In this document: piece after piece, positions 11,500-22,421 of the stretch | Layout: every line of letters starts with the position of its first letter | How positions within the stretch are numbered: position 1 is the stretch's first letter | Origin: Amphiura filiformis | Taxonomy: Eukaryota; Echinodermata; Ophiuroidea; Amphilepidida; Amphiuridae | Length of the DNA stretch: 64,000 bases | NCBI RefSeq assembly: GCF_039555335.1 | Contig: NC_092642.1 | Span: forward strand, 17,885,208 to 17,949,207 | Reading direction: 5' to 3' | Notes under the pieces: generated by a model | The model's database searches: none | What the model was told of the DNA's origin: nothing | Seen by the model: the letters and a program-made list of their open reading frames with translations, nothing else | Position numbers and translations under genes: made by a program

Positions 11500-12770
11500 C
11501 AATAGTCACCGGGTACACACCGATAAATTTCACATGCAAATTAGATAGATAGCGGGTGACTACCGGACAAATATTTGGGAAACCATAATCAATTAAATTA
11601 CTGACCATAAGCTAATGTGTTAATTAACTGATATATGCTGTATATAGGCTGTGTCTGTGATGTGATCACAATTAGGTACTGTAATACATGTATTATGGTG
11701 ATATCATATTAATTTGGTTGTACACCTTTAAAGGTGTGAACCAAATCAGAAGAACATTTTTGTACAATAACTACAATTACATTGTACACTTTTAAGTTTC
11801 TTATAGCAAGATAGCACTAGCTCAACTGCCATGACTGCAGAGTTGTATTTCTCAAAAAAATACAATTCATATAATAAACTAAATTGCCTAATACATTTAT
11901 GCGTACTCGTGAATTTGTATTTCTGCATTCCCCAAAAGGTCAACAGGAAGTCTTAAATAAAATTATCTAGTAAGATAAAAGTACAGATATGGCCTGAAAA
12001 ACAACAATGGATTCACAGAACATAACAATGCATAGACTACTGTACAATAAAGCCGTGGACTATTTTAATTTTGTATGATTGTATCATATTGATTGAATTA
12101 ATCCCGATATTGAATTAGTGTCAACATACTTATTTAATCTCCATTATTATAATCTGCAAATTCAATTTTCTATTGCTCTAGCATGCACTAAAGGTGTGTG
12201 ACTGGATCAACAATGTTGTGCATCCCCAGTTTTCCTCATCAAAACCGATTAAGTCCAGGTACATCGCAGAATTTAATTGTATATTTTTTTCACCCCAATA
12301 CACTGCTTAGCACGTGCAGATATAGGTAATATCAGAAGAAAGCTCATGTTTTTTACATTACACCCAGTAAAATGTAACCCCTGAAACTTGCTTCGTTTAG
12401 ATGGTGCGAACAAAGACGTCGTAAAAAGTAATAACAACCAACTAAATTTTGTATTATATGGGCGGTTTTAATACATACACGTGTTTGTGTCTCAAATCAG
12501 AATATGAAAACAGTTGCCCACCAACATTTAAACCGACTATAAATGATTTTAGTATTTTGGGAAAAGGGAAGAATCTTTATCAACATCTAGAGGATAATCT
12601 GAAAAAAACCAATTATTATAACTCCTGATGCCAATGCCAGTCATAATTGTTCACCCGAAACCTTAACAGATAAAGAAATCCTCAAACCGGCATTGAGTAT
12701 TCCGCGACGTTTCCCTACTTTTATTTTCCCCGATCGGATGGTCCCCCGGTTTTCGCACGCAACTTCAACC
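11500..12770. other. non-coding spacer
   Basis: AT-rich, no convincing ORF, repeat boundary or RNA gene seen. Confidence 0.45.
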
Positions 12771-12774
12771 AACA

Positions 12775-12862
12775 TCTTCATGCCATGATGTTATATATGA
12801 AAGTTTTTGATGCAGGTTAAAGTTGATTTTGTATTTGCTACCTGTGACCTATTTTTGTCGCC
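12775..12862 (-). pseudogene. stranded GPCR C-terminal tail
   Basis: The minus strand reads QVANTKSTL.. and then a stop followed by a copy of the local 3' flank. It corresponds to the last residues of the intact receptors (SQVANTESTSTFNKTINM at 16694-16755). It is most simply the lost tail of the receptor at 13776, displaced by the 0.9 kb between them. Confidence 0.7.
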
Positions 12863-13775
12863 CATAGTTTTAAGTCGTATTCAGACTTGTTTCGTTAGAA
12901 AGAAGTGACTTTTATTAATATATATAATACTTAGGAGTTGCTTTATAAAGTATGTGGGGCTAGAGGTTGTAACATGCCTAGAAAGTATAAAACAATAAAG
13001 CTGATTATGCATATCCATTGTTTTCCTCAATGTCGCCAGCCAAGGTGCGTTCCGTATAATGTGTCCCTGTTCGCTATACATGCGCGCATTATAATGGATT
13101 ATAGGTACTTTTCATTAGCTGGTATCATGCCCTAATTATAAATTATAAAAAATCACAACGCAGGTTATTAAATTTTTCCAACAGGTCTTTGAGACTATGT
13201 CGCCAAAATTGTTCACAGATACGTTACCATATTTCTAATGGATAGCAATCTGTCAAAATAACTAGCTATATGAATGTTCTCATATGTGATGGATCAAGCA
13301 GGCTCCATAGTCATATTATATATGCGGTACATAACACAATGGTTTCAAAGTAAAAAAAATCAGGTCTATTAATGGCAAAAAATCCTGACGTTACGTTCAT
13401 GGCGTCACAGATACGTTACCTAAATTCTACTCCCCTCGGAAAAAACGCTGTGATAAATGAAGCCAAATACCATATCAGACTTTAGTACATTGGGTGATGA
13501 CTGCTCAAGTATGAGTATTAAGTCGGTAAGTTTTTACACTTGTACGATTAAGACAAAAGTGTGAAAGGGCTTCACAGATACGTTACCACTGATACGTTAC
13601 CACCAATGCGTAATATTGCTCAAAAATAAAGTATTGTTGAAAAATCACCCATGCATTGTTTTGTGCTCTGAAACTAATGAAGTTTACGATTCTGAATGAT
13701 TTTCATGAATTCTTCGTGGTTGGAATTTTGCAATTACCAAGCTCAAACTTGAACGCTTTATCGGAGAATGAGCCA
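12863..13775. mobile_element. 0.9 kb inserted DNA with repeated GATACGTTACC motif
   Basis: This stretch lies exactly between the truncated end of one receptor and its displaced tail, so it is an insertion or rearranged segment. It contains CACAGATACGTTACC at 13214, 13406 and 13573 and a fourth ACTGATACGTTACC at 13588. No TIR or TSD could be defined and no ORF is convincing. Confidence 0.5.
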
Positions 13776-14834
13776 TCAAGTCCTCTGTTTTTCTTTACCA
13801 ACACACACAAAAGCTTCAGCAAATGCTCTCCTGTATCGTTCGTTGCTTACGTTATACAAGAGCGGATTTACTGCCGAATTTAACAGCCACATAACGCGAC
13901 TACACCAAAGGATTAACGTCTTCGTTTTAGCTTCAAACATTCTCTCACCAACCAACCAATACTTGAAATAATCAAGATTGCGTACTGCATTTGGCGCCAT
14001 ACATATGAAGAAAACCGTGCCATTCAAAATCAACATTCTTCCAATTTGATTTCTGGCGCGAAGCATTGCCGTCGTTTGCTGTTCAGAGCCGCATTCTCCA
14101 GTGAGACCGGTCCTTGTACTAAGGGCGTAAATAATTCTACCGTACATGTATGAAGACATGATCACTGCGAGATTAAACTGTGCAAAGTCAATTGCAAAAA
14201 GAGTTGGCCAACACCACGAGCAACTTGTGTCAAACTTGCAGACAATGAATTTTGCCGCCATATTCTTAAAGGTGGTGTTGTTAGACCAATCCATGCATAT
14301 CGTTTCTGTTTCATGAACATGAAAACTCACGCAAGCCGAAACCAATGAAATCAACCATGCACTTATTGTCATTCGTACAGTCCAGGTACTGCCTTTGAGC
14401 ATTCGATGCGCTAATGGATGACAAATAGCCAAATATCTTTCAAAGGTGACGAGTGTTATTAAAAACACGGATGTGAAATAACAAAGGTACGTGATAAGCC
14501 AGACTAGAGCACAACCGGCACCAGAGTGAAACGACGATAAAGCAAAATCAATCGGAGTATTGAAATAAGTCCACATAAACCTTATTATAGTTATAATTAG
14601 CAATGTTGCATCGCTAACAGCAAGATTACATAGGTAGAAGTTGGTAACAGTCCGCATTTCTTGCACGCGATATACAACAAATAATAGCGCAGCACTTCCG
14701 AGAATCCCCGATCCTGCCACAATAGGTACGACAACTAAGATGAAGATCTTCTTATATATGGTGTAAAAATACGGAACAGCTTCTTCTTCTGAAAGCACTA
14801 AGTCGCAATCATCATATAAATGAGTAGAATTCAT
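13776..14834 (-). CDS. rhodopsin-class GPCR, array member 2 (tail lost)
   Basis: Single-exon seven-TM receptor of 352 residues. It shows the TM1 motif (GSAALLFVVY, Ser where paralogues have the GN Asn), TM2 LCNLAVSD, FERYLAICHP at the end of TM3, ECL2 with MDWSNN and VCKFDTSCSWCW, a TM6 core FFICMAP and the TM7 motif NSAVNPLLYN. It ends at GKEKQRT, about 30 residues short of the paralogues at 16694 and 22422; sequence matching that missing tail is found about 0.9 kb downstream. The receptor core is complete, but loss of the Ser/Thr-rich tail could change desensitisation. The TM1 Asn-to-Ser change and APNAVRN in place of APFELVN are unusual within the array. Ligand unknown. Confidence 0.9.
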   Translation of the reverse strand: MNSTHLYDDCDLVLSEEEAVPYFYTIYKKIFILVVVPIVAGSGILGSAALLFVVYRVQEMRTVTNFYLCNLAVSDATLLIITIIRFMWTYFNTPIDFALSSFHSGAGCALVWLITYLCYFTSVFLITLVTFERYLAICHPLAHRMLKGSTWTVRMTISAWLISLVSACVSFHVHETETICMDWSNNTTFKNMAAKFIVCKFDTSCSWCWPTLFAIDFAQFNLAVIMSSYMYGRIIYALSTRTGLTGECGSEQQTTAMLRARNQIGRMLILNGTVFFICMAPNAVRNLDYFKYWLVGERMFEAKTKTLILWCSRVMWLLNSAVNPLLYNVSNERYRRAFAEAFVCVGKEKQRT

Positions 14835-14950
14835 TTTCTCGAATGTACTCTTTTAATATAGTACTTATAAGCATTATACAACCATATCAAATTTGCAATT
14901 TGTACTTGCAATGCGATATTTGAATTAATGTAGAGCAAGTAGTGACCGAT
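14835..14950 (-). promoter_or_regulatory. conserved 5' flank of GPCR 2
   Basis: Matches 408-530 upstream of receptor 1 (CTCGA next to the ATG; TTGAATTAATGTAGAGCAAGT further out). Likely 5' UTR/promoter carried along in the duplication. Confidence 0.4.
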
Positions 14951-15631
14951 TATGTATTAATTAGAGCGGTTCTGAGCTTGCGCAGTTTTAGGCTTACGTG
15001 GTATGTGGGTAAGGTTGTTTGGGTGATGGGATGGTAGTACGGTGAATATGGCACGACAGAGTGGAAAAAACCTCAACAACAAAAAACCGTTGAGAAAAAA
15101 ACGCATTGCGAAAGAAAAAACTCCATCGAGAAAAAGAAAAAAAAAACACTCACTGAGAAAAAAACTCCTCCACCAAGAAATAAGAAAGAACAAAATTCCA
15201 CCGAGTTGAGACAAGTTTGGCCTCCTTCGTAGTTTGTATATGGAAGGAGTGACTAAAGACTGTGACCAAGACCAAGGCATTGATCAAGGTTTATTGATGA
15301 TGATTATTATTATTATCCGCGGTTGTAAAATATGTCATTGTCTCATAGAGGGGTGGTAATTACTTCTTGTGGTGTGTTTATTTTATAAGATTGCAAATGC
15401 TATAAATTGGTCAGTCTCTATAAGGACACTAACTTTTTCACTTTAGTTTGAGGGAACAAAATATTCGCAATTGTTATGAAAATTTGGCATTGCATTTGTA
15501 CTCAGTCCAGATTGAATCCTAAATCGCACAACACTTTCAACGAGAAATTCATGTAATGTTAACATAATATGCTCTTGCTGAGGCTGACGTTTTAAATCTG
15601 TATTATTTCTTAATATAAAAAAAAATAAAAA
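14951..15631. other. spacer, A-rich
   Basis: Contains purine-rich runs (15060-15190) that produce a spurious Phe/Leu-rich minus-strand ORF. No gene seen. Confidence 0.5.
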
Positions 15632-15790
15632 ATATGAGCCAAATATGCATACTTGGGTGCATGTAACTTTCGGCTTGGATTCAATTTAGATGATCCCTGG
15701 TGCCATTTTTGGTGACGAATTTGCTTTCCGTCTCTTTGGTTCATGCACACATCAAGTAGAGAAAAGCAATCAGATGACATGGTCAATAGC
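15632..15790. repeat. segmental duplicate of 2139-2278
   Basis: Same block as at 2139-2278 (GAGCCAAATATGC, TTTCGGCTTGGATT, CGTCTCTTTGGTTCATGCA). It lies about 0.8 kb upstream of receptor 2, versus about 1.7 kb upstream of receptor 1, so the left copy has gained DNA. Confidence 0.7.
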
Positions 15791-16690
15791 ACCCGCCGTT
15801 ATGATTTTAAGTGTCATGGACTATATGACTCATGACTTTTCGGTTATACCACCTGCTCTATCACACCACTCTATTAACCATTGAAAAAAAACAATCCATT
15901 AAAATACAAGTCGCTTTACACTCGTCGTTAAATTATTTTTGTTCTGCTTTATTGTTTACATCGGTGTTTTTCTACACAATTTTATTATTGAGTGTCAACG
16001 ATCAACAGGTGCCGATTAATCTTTTTTATTATATTGATATATCTAAAACAACAAGCACTTATCAATCGCCATTTTAAATAGAACAGATTTGGGCAATGAT
16101 AAATGAATTATTTAATACACTGCTATACAGTGTGCATTTGGGTGCTATACAAAAATTTACTGATAGTGTGCAATCAAGCTGTACCAAATTCATTTAAACA
16201 CGTCGGTTTCCAATTATGACTTCTATATGCTAGTACAAGATTATATTAATCATATTTGTTTCATAATGTGACAAATAGTCACAAAACCATCAACTTTGCT
16301 CATTTCAAGTGGATCACAATCTTGTATTTGGAAGAGGCGCACATTTCAAGACTCAAAATTTGATGGGTACCAAATTGTTTTAATCTAGTCTGCACTTCTT
16401 ATCATGTATTATTTATACGTTTGCTAAGATTCCAAAATATTCTTTAGAATTATTCATCAGGACACTAATTCTAAGGGCCTATTCAAATTAATGTTCAAAC
16501 GTAGTGTAATGTAGTTTCCTCTAACACTACTAGACAATACAAAACCACACAGCACTTTTCGAGATTAAAGAGACAGAATTTATGTTCAATCAGTCTTTGT
16601 GAGGACGATATATTTTCAGAATGATACTATAATACATCCACAATTGATATGAAACCGATGAGCTAATAGCTTCATCGACAACTTCATGCC
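15791..16690. other. non-coding spacer
   Basis: No gene. The fragment TCATCAGGACACTAATTCTA near 16456 recurs at 27614, another trace of the duplicated 3' flanks of the receptors. Confidence 0.45.
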
Positions 16691-16693
16691 ATA

Positions 16694-17845
16694 TTACATA
16701 TTTATGGTTTTGTTGAAGGTTGATGTTGATTCTGTATTCGCAACCTGTGATGCAGACTTCATAGCATTGCCACTTCCATCAGTGGAATAAGAACTCCGTT
16801 TGCATTTACCAACACATCCAAATGCTTCAGCAAATGCTCTTCTGTATCGCTCGTTACTTACGTTATACAAGAGCGGATTTACTGCCGAATTCAAGAGCAT
16901 TGCAACGCGACCCAACCAGAGGATAAACTTCTTCGTTTCTGCTGAATATATTCTCTCACCAACCAACCAATTCTTGAAGTGATCGATATTGACTAATTCA
17001 AATGGCGCCAGACATACAAAGAAAACAATGCCATTCAAAATCAGCATTCTGGTAATTTGATTTCTGGCGCGAAGCATTGCTGCAGTCTGCTTTTCTGAGC
17101 CACGTTCACTCGTGAGTCCAGACCTTGTACTAAGCTCGTATATAATTCTGCCGTACATATATGACGACAAGATCACAGCGAGTACAAACTGTGCAAAGTC
17201 AATTGCAGCAAGCGCTTGCCAACACCATGAACAATTTGTGTCCGCTTTGCAAACGCTGAAACTTGTCGCCCCATTTTGAATTGTGGAGTTGTTAGACCAA
17301 TCTATGCATATCGTTTCAGTTTCGTGAATATCAAGACTCACACATGCCGAAACCAATGACATCAACCAAATGCCAAGTGTCATTTTTACAGTCCAGGATC
17401 TGCCTTTGAGCATTCGATGCGATAGCGGATGGCATATAGCCAGATATCTTTCAAAGGTGACGAGTGTTATTAAAAACACAGATGTAAAATAACAAAGGTA
17501 GGTGATAAGCCCAACTAAAGCACAACCGATACCAGAATGAAACGCCGATGGCGCAAAATCAATTGGGGTTGTGAAGTAAGCCCACATATACTTAACTCCG
17601 CCAACTACTAGTAAAATTGCATCGCTAACAGCAAGGTTGGATAGATAAAAATTGGTAACAGTCCGCATTTCTTGCACACGATATACAACAAATAATAGCG
17701 CAGCATTCCCTAGAATGCCCAATCCTGACACAATTGGCACAATGATTAAGATAAAGATCTTCTTATAGATAGTATAAAGGTAGAGCGTAGCTTCTTTTTC
17801 TGATAGCAAGAAGTCACAAACATCGTTTGAAAGACTAGAATTCAT
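16694..17845 (-). CDS. rhodopsin-class GPCR, array member 3 (intact)
   Basis: Single-exon receptor of 383 residues and the best reference copy in the array. The N-terminus has N-glycosylation sites (NSS at 2, NNST at 185-188 in ECL2) and no signal peptide. TM1 is about 28-52 (GN at 46-47), TM2 has LSNLAVSD (Asp75), Cys108 precedes TM3, FERY is at 131-134, ECL2 is Cys-rich (C180, C199, C205, C208), TM6 is FFVCLAPFE with the conserved Pro at 281, and TM7 is LLNSAVNPLLYN (NPxxY at 323-327). A Ser/Thr-rich tail ends TINM. Class A membership is certain. By the ICL1-TM2 signature it is nearest in style to TRH/neuromedin-type peptide receptors; the ligand is unknown. With the copy at 22422 it forms a subfamily starting MNSSLSNDVCD. 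Confidence 0.95.
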   Translation of the reverse strand: MNSSLSNDVCDFLLSEKEATLYLYTIYKKIFILIIVPIVSGLGILGNAALLFVVYRVQEMRTVTNFYLSNLAVSDAILLVVGGVKYMWAYFTTPIDFAPSAFHSGIGCALVGLITYLCYFTSVFLITLVTFERYLAICHPLSHRMLKGRSWTVKMTLGIWLMSLVSACVSLDIHETETICIDWSNNSTIQNGATSFSVCKADTNCSWCWQALAAIDFAQFVLAVILSSYMYGRIIYELSTRSGLTSERGSEKQTAAMLRARNQITRMLILNGIVFFVCLAPFELVNIDHFKNWLVGERIYSAETKKFILWLGRVAMLLNSAVNPLLYNVSNERYRRAFAEAFGCVGKCKRSSYSTDGSGNAMKSASQVANTESTSTFNKTINM

Positions 17846-18635
17846 TGTCTCCGGTTTTGCTTTTTGTAACTGTGAGCATGAAGTCTAAGCGGGATTGTGA
17901 TCGGCTACAACATATGACAATCACTAGACATAGCTGTTTATTTACAGTTAAGGATGTAAATTACCAATATTAGAATTTATATACGAGGCAATCGGTTGTT
18001 GTATAATAGTCCAAACCAATATCAATTTAGGTGTTGTTCAGCCAGACGCGCAATAAAAACAACTGTCTTCCGACGGTTGGAATGAAAATGTTTTATAAAG
18101 CAGTATGGTTTCTGATTGGCAATTTAAAACGTGTTACATACCACAAATCAATATTAGATAAAGACGTTATTTGGTGTCTTGATATACCCAAAGTGCCCAT
18201 TTCAGTGTATCGCAATAAAGTATCAGTGTTGAGTTAATGACCAATCAACAAACACCCCTTTGCATCGCGTACAACCATCGCTACTTCAATAGATGGCGTA
18301 TATTGAAGGAAAGAAATCAATACTATTGCTGGCATCAATGTAATAAGTGTTGCCTTAGCATTAGATATACAAAGAAGCGACTTGATCTCAGTGCATTATC
18401 ACTTAAGTCAACTAACTATTAGCTGTGAGAAGTTTGATAGTAATCCTTGACATTGCCGAATAAAATAAATCAATACTGATATTTATATTATCTTATGTAC
18501 GAGGCTATTCAAATGAACGTTCCAAAGAAACTAGGAATATGTGAAATGGCTATCAATCAATCAAGTTTTCAAGTTATCAACAATCAATAATAAACCGATG
18601 AATCATGGAATATCATTTTCTCACCAATCTACCAA
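17846..18635. other. 5' flank of GPCR 3, duplicated with that of GPCR 4
   Basis: Starts with GTCTCCGGTTT next to the ATG as in receptor 4, and shares further patches (CGCAATAAA.., AGATATACAAAGAAGCGACTT) with 23574-24110. No other gene seen. Confidence 0.4.
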
Positions 18636-18760
18636 ATAAATAAATAAGTCAGTAAATAAATAAATCAATAAATCAATAAATCAATAAATCAATCAATAAA
18701 TAAATAAATAAATAGGCAAAATAAATAGGCAAAATAAATAGGCATAAATAAATAAATACA
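18636..18760. repeat. (AAAT/CAAT)n simple repeat
   Basis: Run of AATAAATAAATC, AATCAATAAATC and GGCAAAATAAATA units. Confidence 0.9.
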
Positions 18761-20454
18761 TAGTGCAGAATGCAGTTAGTATTTTAGTTAATTAATTTCA
18801 AACATTCTATTATTTATAGTTTCTCCTCTACACGCAAAGGAGCTGTGCTTTTAATATTCTCGCATACTCAATAATGGGTCTTTCACTCCATTGTCAAACT
18901 ACTATGTTCCCTGTAGGATTATGTATTGACCAGGTCCTAAACAACTCAGTAATAAATTGGGTGCTTCATAACAGATGACTCTACCCAATCAAGCCTATAA
19001 CAAGGTCAGTCATTGGCCAGCTTGCTGAATAGATGGGCATTAAAGAGATACCTCATCTAGGTACTAATCACAGCATAGGTTTGATAACAATTTGGTATAA
19101 ATAAAAATAATGCTCAACCAAAGTACCCAAAGCAGTATAGTATTACACGTAGACGCAAGCTTTCATGCGGGAAATATAAATATACGGCGCCGAAGACTAC
19201 AGCTGTTCCGATCTCAGCCAGGAACCCTGTTTCCAGACGATAATTTGGATGTTGTTACAATGAATTCAAAGTAATCATGTCGTCAAGAGACCTACGTAGA
19301 GAAATACGACATATATCCTGAGTTAATCTGTATTCTGTTGCCTGCAACAGCCGACGATCAGACATAAATATTCTAAAAGGAGTATGTACAGCCAGATATC
19401 AGGGTTAATTTCATGGTAAGCGTAAAACGCAGTCACAAAATGTATAATATTAGTAAATCACCAAAGCAAGATAGCATAGGTATGTGGAAAAGAACCGTAT
19501 TAACAATAACAAAGTATGTGTCCAAAGAGTTGTCTTTGGCATGTCGGTTCTTTGAAATATCACCAAAAATATCAAATTTTGAAAAAACATTCTAAAATTT
19601 AAAACAAACATGAACCTTCCAAAATAAATACATAATTATCGGCGTCCAGTCACTACCTGCCGCTGTGATTTGGGATAACTCGTCGCTCCCCCTCTCCAGT
19701 TACCTGTACTTTAGGTTTGCCAATACCAGAGCCCTTAAGATTTTTTTATAACTGCCATTTTTGTCCAAGACAAATTGACCTCGTTTGTGCACATTGCATA
19801 CTCTATCATTATTTCTTGTGTGTGGTGTGCAGGGGGGGGGGTGGCGATATGTGTGTGGGGATGGGGTGAACCTGGATCGCCCAATTAAGTTCATGATTAT
19901 AACTGTCTGATAAATTTAAACATATAAATATTTATTTTATTCCGTTTAATATTTACACTGTAATTTCCGGATTTTTCAAGACCTTTTTAACCCTGATTAG
20001 CTGGCTTATCAGTATATGGGTGCTTCTCTTTTACAGCACATTGGTAAAATCGCCAGTAAATAATGCTCCATGAACTCCCAAACGCGCATTTCCCTCACTT
20101 GTGAAATGCGGTTTTATACCATTTTTGCACCTAAGACGAGCATTTCTGAAAGTAAATTTTTGTACACAAAATCTTTCATCCTTCGTCTTCTTGCATAAAT
20201 ATAAAACAACAAATATTTATATCGGGATGTTCCATTTATTTACTGGGGAGGGGGCATATTTCACATTTTACAACTTTTGAAAAAAGAAGTGAAATATCCC
20301 TCTACTTTGTGACATCATTGTAAGAATTCCCCAATTTTTTTATACTGTTCATTACAGGAGAGAAGCTCTGTACATAGGTTATTTATATCATGCAATACAA
20401 ATTATGGAGACTTCTTTATTTTTCAGAAAACACAAACATATATTTTCCCCATAA
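18761..20454. other. non-coding spacer
   Basis: No gene recognised. A G-run with GT-rich flanks lies near 19820-19865. Confidence 0.45.
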
Positions 20455-20671
20455 ACCGTAAACGTTCGCCTAATTGCGCTATGGGCTCCCTTGACAAAAC
20501 TGTAATTTTAGACAGAATAAAGCTCCCTCCCATAAAAATCCAAACCAGCAAATAAGGGCACATACCCTTAATTCTTGTTGGGATTTTTAGAGGAGGGAGC
20601 TGTCTATTTGTACATGAAATTTACTCCAAGGCAAAGGATCCCTGGTGCGCCATTAGGCGAACGTTTACGGT
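20455..20671. mobile_element. MITE with 25-bp TIRs (ACCGTAAACGTTCGCCTAAT)
   Basis: ACCGTAAACGTTCGCCTAAT at the left end is mirrored by ATTAGGCGAACGTTTACGGT at the right. A second inner pair (AGCTCCCTCC / GGAGGGAGCT) makes the whole 217 bp foldable. There is no coding capacity. Bases flanking the element are AT-rich (ATAA / TATG), so a TA TSD is possible but not certain. Confidence 0.8.
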
Positions 20672-20865
20672 ATGGCATTGGTATAATGATGCTGTATATT
20701 AGTACACCAACATCAAACATATGATCTTTTCACTTAATTATCTCGAGTCAGTTATCTTGAGTCAGTTATTATTTTGATAACAAACCAAGCCAAAATGCTG
20801 TAGCGAGTGCCAAATTCAGAAGACGTGCAAGAATCAACGAAAGTCTCGTGATTCAGAGACCCACG

Positions 20866-20902
20866 GTCTCGTAATTCACAGACGGTCTGTGAATTACGAG
20901 AC
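20866..20902. repeat. 18-bp perfect hairpin
   Basis: GTCTCGTAATTCACAGAC, one base, then its exact complement. Related half-copies (AGTCTCGTGATTCAGAGAC and ACGTCTTGTAATTAC) sit on either side. Confidence 0.85.
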
Positions 20903-20937
20903 GTCTTGTAATTACCAGTTCCTACGAACCTGATATT

Positions 20938-21300
20938 GCATTGGATTCAAGAACATCAAAATCCGATGAGTACAAAATTAGTTTGATACAACCTGCACTA
21001 CTTGTGTACAATTAATGAGTTTGTAACGATTGCAAAATGTTGTCAGGCTTAAGGTCCGTTCATACTACCACCGCATTTGCGATGCGGTGCTTTGCGATGC
21101 GATGCCTTGCCGCACTGCATCGTACTGCAAACTACTGCGTTGCGATATCGCAATAAGGTTAAATACATTTTAACTTCGAAATGCGACGACTTGCGTTGAG
21201 TTGCGGCAACAAGTAATCGATATATCGGCATCGCAAAGCAACGCATCCCAAATGCGGTGGTAGTATGAACGGACCTTTACTCATCAGGACACGACGACAA
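20938..21300. repeat. duplicated receptor 3' flank, copy A
   Basis: 20938-21051 plus 21277-21300 match 26168-26244 plus 27574-27625. Copy A carries the MITE at 21052 and an uninterrupted TTAA near 21012; copy B is the reverse. Both lie downstream (3') of a minus-strand receptor (22422 and 27822). Confidence 0.85.
21052..21276. mobile_element. PIF/Harbinger-type MITE, TTA TSD
   Basis: The ends are AGGTCCGTTCATACTACCAC and its exact complement, with TIRs of about 27 bp and an interior rich in GCGATGCG / CGCATCG pairs. TTA is present at 21049-21051 and 21277-21279. The paralogous site near 27605 reads TCAGGCTTACTCATCAGG with one TTA and no element, confirming both the boundaries and the 3-bp TSD. 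TTA targets are typical of PIF/Harbinger. Non-coding. Confidence 0.9.
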
Positions 21301-21313
21301 AAAGACGGCTGGC

Positions 21314-21816
21314 CAGGGGCGTAACCAGACCTGACCTTCCGGGGGGGGGGGGGGCGAGATTGAAAAATTTCCCAATTCTTGACCAAAAGTCGCGAGCGGC
21401 TTGCCGCGGAGCGTTAAACGGGTGGCGTCCAGGGGCCCGCCTAAGGGGCCCTGGTGGAGTCCAGGGGCAAAGCCCCGGCGGGGGTCAAGGGGGTGGAGCC
21501 CCCTTGAAGCTCCTGGTTTTTGGCATATTAGAAGCTAAAAAATCATTGTTTCAGAGTACAAATTTCAAATTCCCTCTTTCTTTCCCTTTTCTATTCTCCC
21601 TTCCCTTTTTCTCTCCTCCCTTCCCCTTTTTATCTTTTCTTCTTTCCCTTTCTCTTCTTCCCTCTTTTTTCCCTTTTTTTTTCTTCTCCTTCCCCTTTTT
21701 CTTCCTCTTTTCTCTCCTTCCCCTTTTCCCTTCCCAATTTTTTTTGCTCTTCTTCCCAGTTTTTTAGTGTCGGGGGGCAGCTTGCCCCCAGGCCAATTCC
21801 ACTGGTTACGCCACTG
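21314..21816. mobile_element. hAT-type non-autonomous element, 8-bp TSD
   Basis: The ends CAGGGGCGTAACCAG and CTGGTTACGCCACTG form short TIRs. The flanks are CGGCTGGC at 21306-21313 and 21817-21824, a perfect 8-bp duplication as expected for hAT. Inside are GC-rich inverted blocks (CAGGGGC.AAGCCCC) and a long polypyrimidine tract (21560-21760), which creates spurious charged ORFs on the minus strand. Confidence 0.9.
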
Positions 21817-21824
21817 CGGCTGGC

Positions 21825-22421
21825 CCAAGCTGACCTTGCACGGAGGATAGCTTTTTCAGTATAAGCATATACTACCGCAATTAGTGTTATGCAAATTTGG
21901 TATTGCATTTGCAGTGGATCGGGATTTAAAGCCATATTATAACATTTCTGTAAAAATAGATTAGTAATTATATTCCATAAAATGTTAGCTTTTACTGTCA
22001 GATATGTCCCCTTTTAATTTTGAGCCGAACAAGTGCTGTAACGTATAGAAAATTGAATTTACTATTAGCGCCCATGCATGTTACTCCCGCGGTTGTAATA
22101 CGGTACGATCCTCTGGGTGTGTGTGTGTATGTGTATCCCGCACGCCGTGTACGTACTGTGCATACGTGTTCGACTAATATTTCCATCGTAACAATAAAAC
22201 GCCGGTTCCATCGTTTATTCAAAATCTCAGATTTTGACCAAACTATAGCACCTAAAGTCTTGATTTTTGAAGTGTATCTTTATTGACTAAAGTACATTAC
22301 AATCGTGTAAAAACCAGAATTAAAACAAAATTTGAGTGCGTTCTCCTCAGCAAATGTTATAATATGGCTTTAATCTAAAAACCCATGTTCTAAGTAGCTT
22401 CAAAGTCAACTCGATGTCACG
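21825..22421. other. 3' flank of GPCR 4
   Basis: Non-coding. A (TG)n patch lies at 22118-22134. From 22367 onward it matches 27700-27780 beside receptor 5. Sequence 21836-22365 is absent from copy B. Confidence 0.45.

Noticed and set aside
21565-21935. Lys/Glu/Arg-rich minus-strand ORFs and the matching Phe/Pro/Ser-rich plus ORF
   Set aside because: They are translations of a polypyrimidine tract inside the hAT-type element; the charge pattern follows the base composition in every frame.
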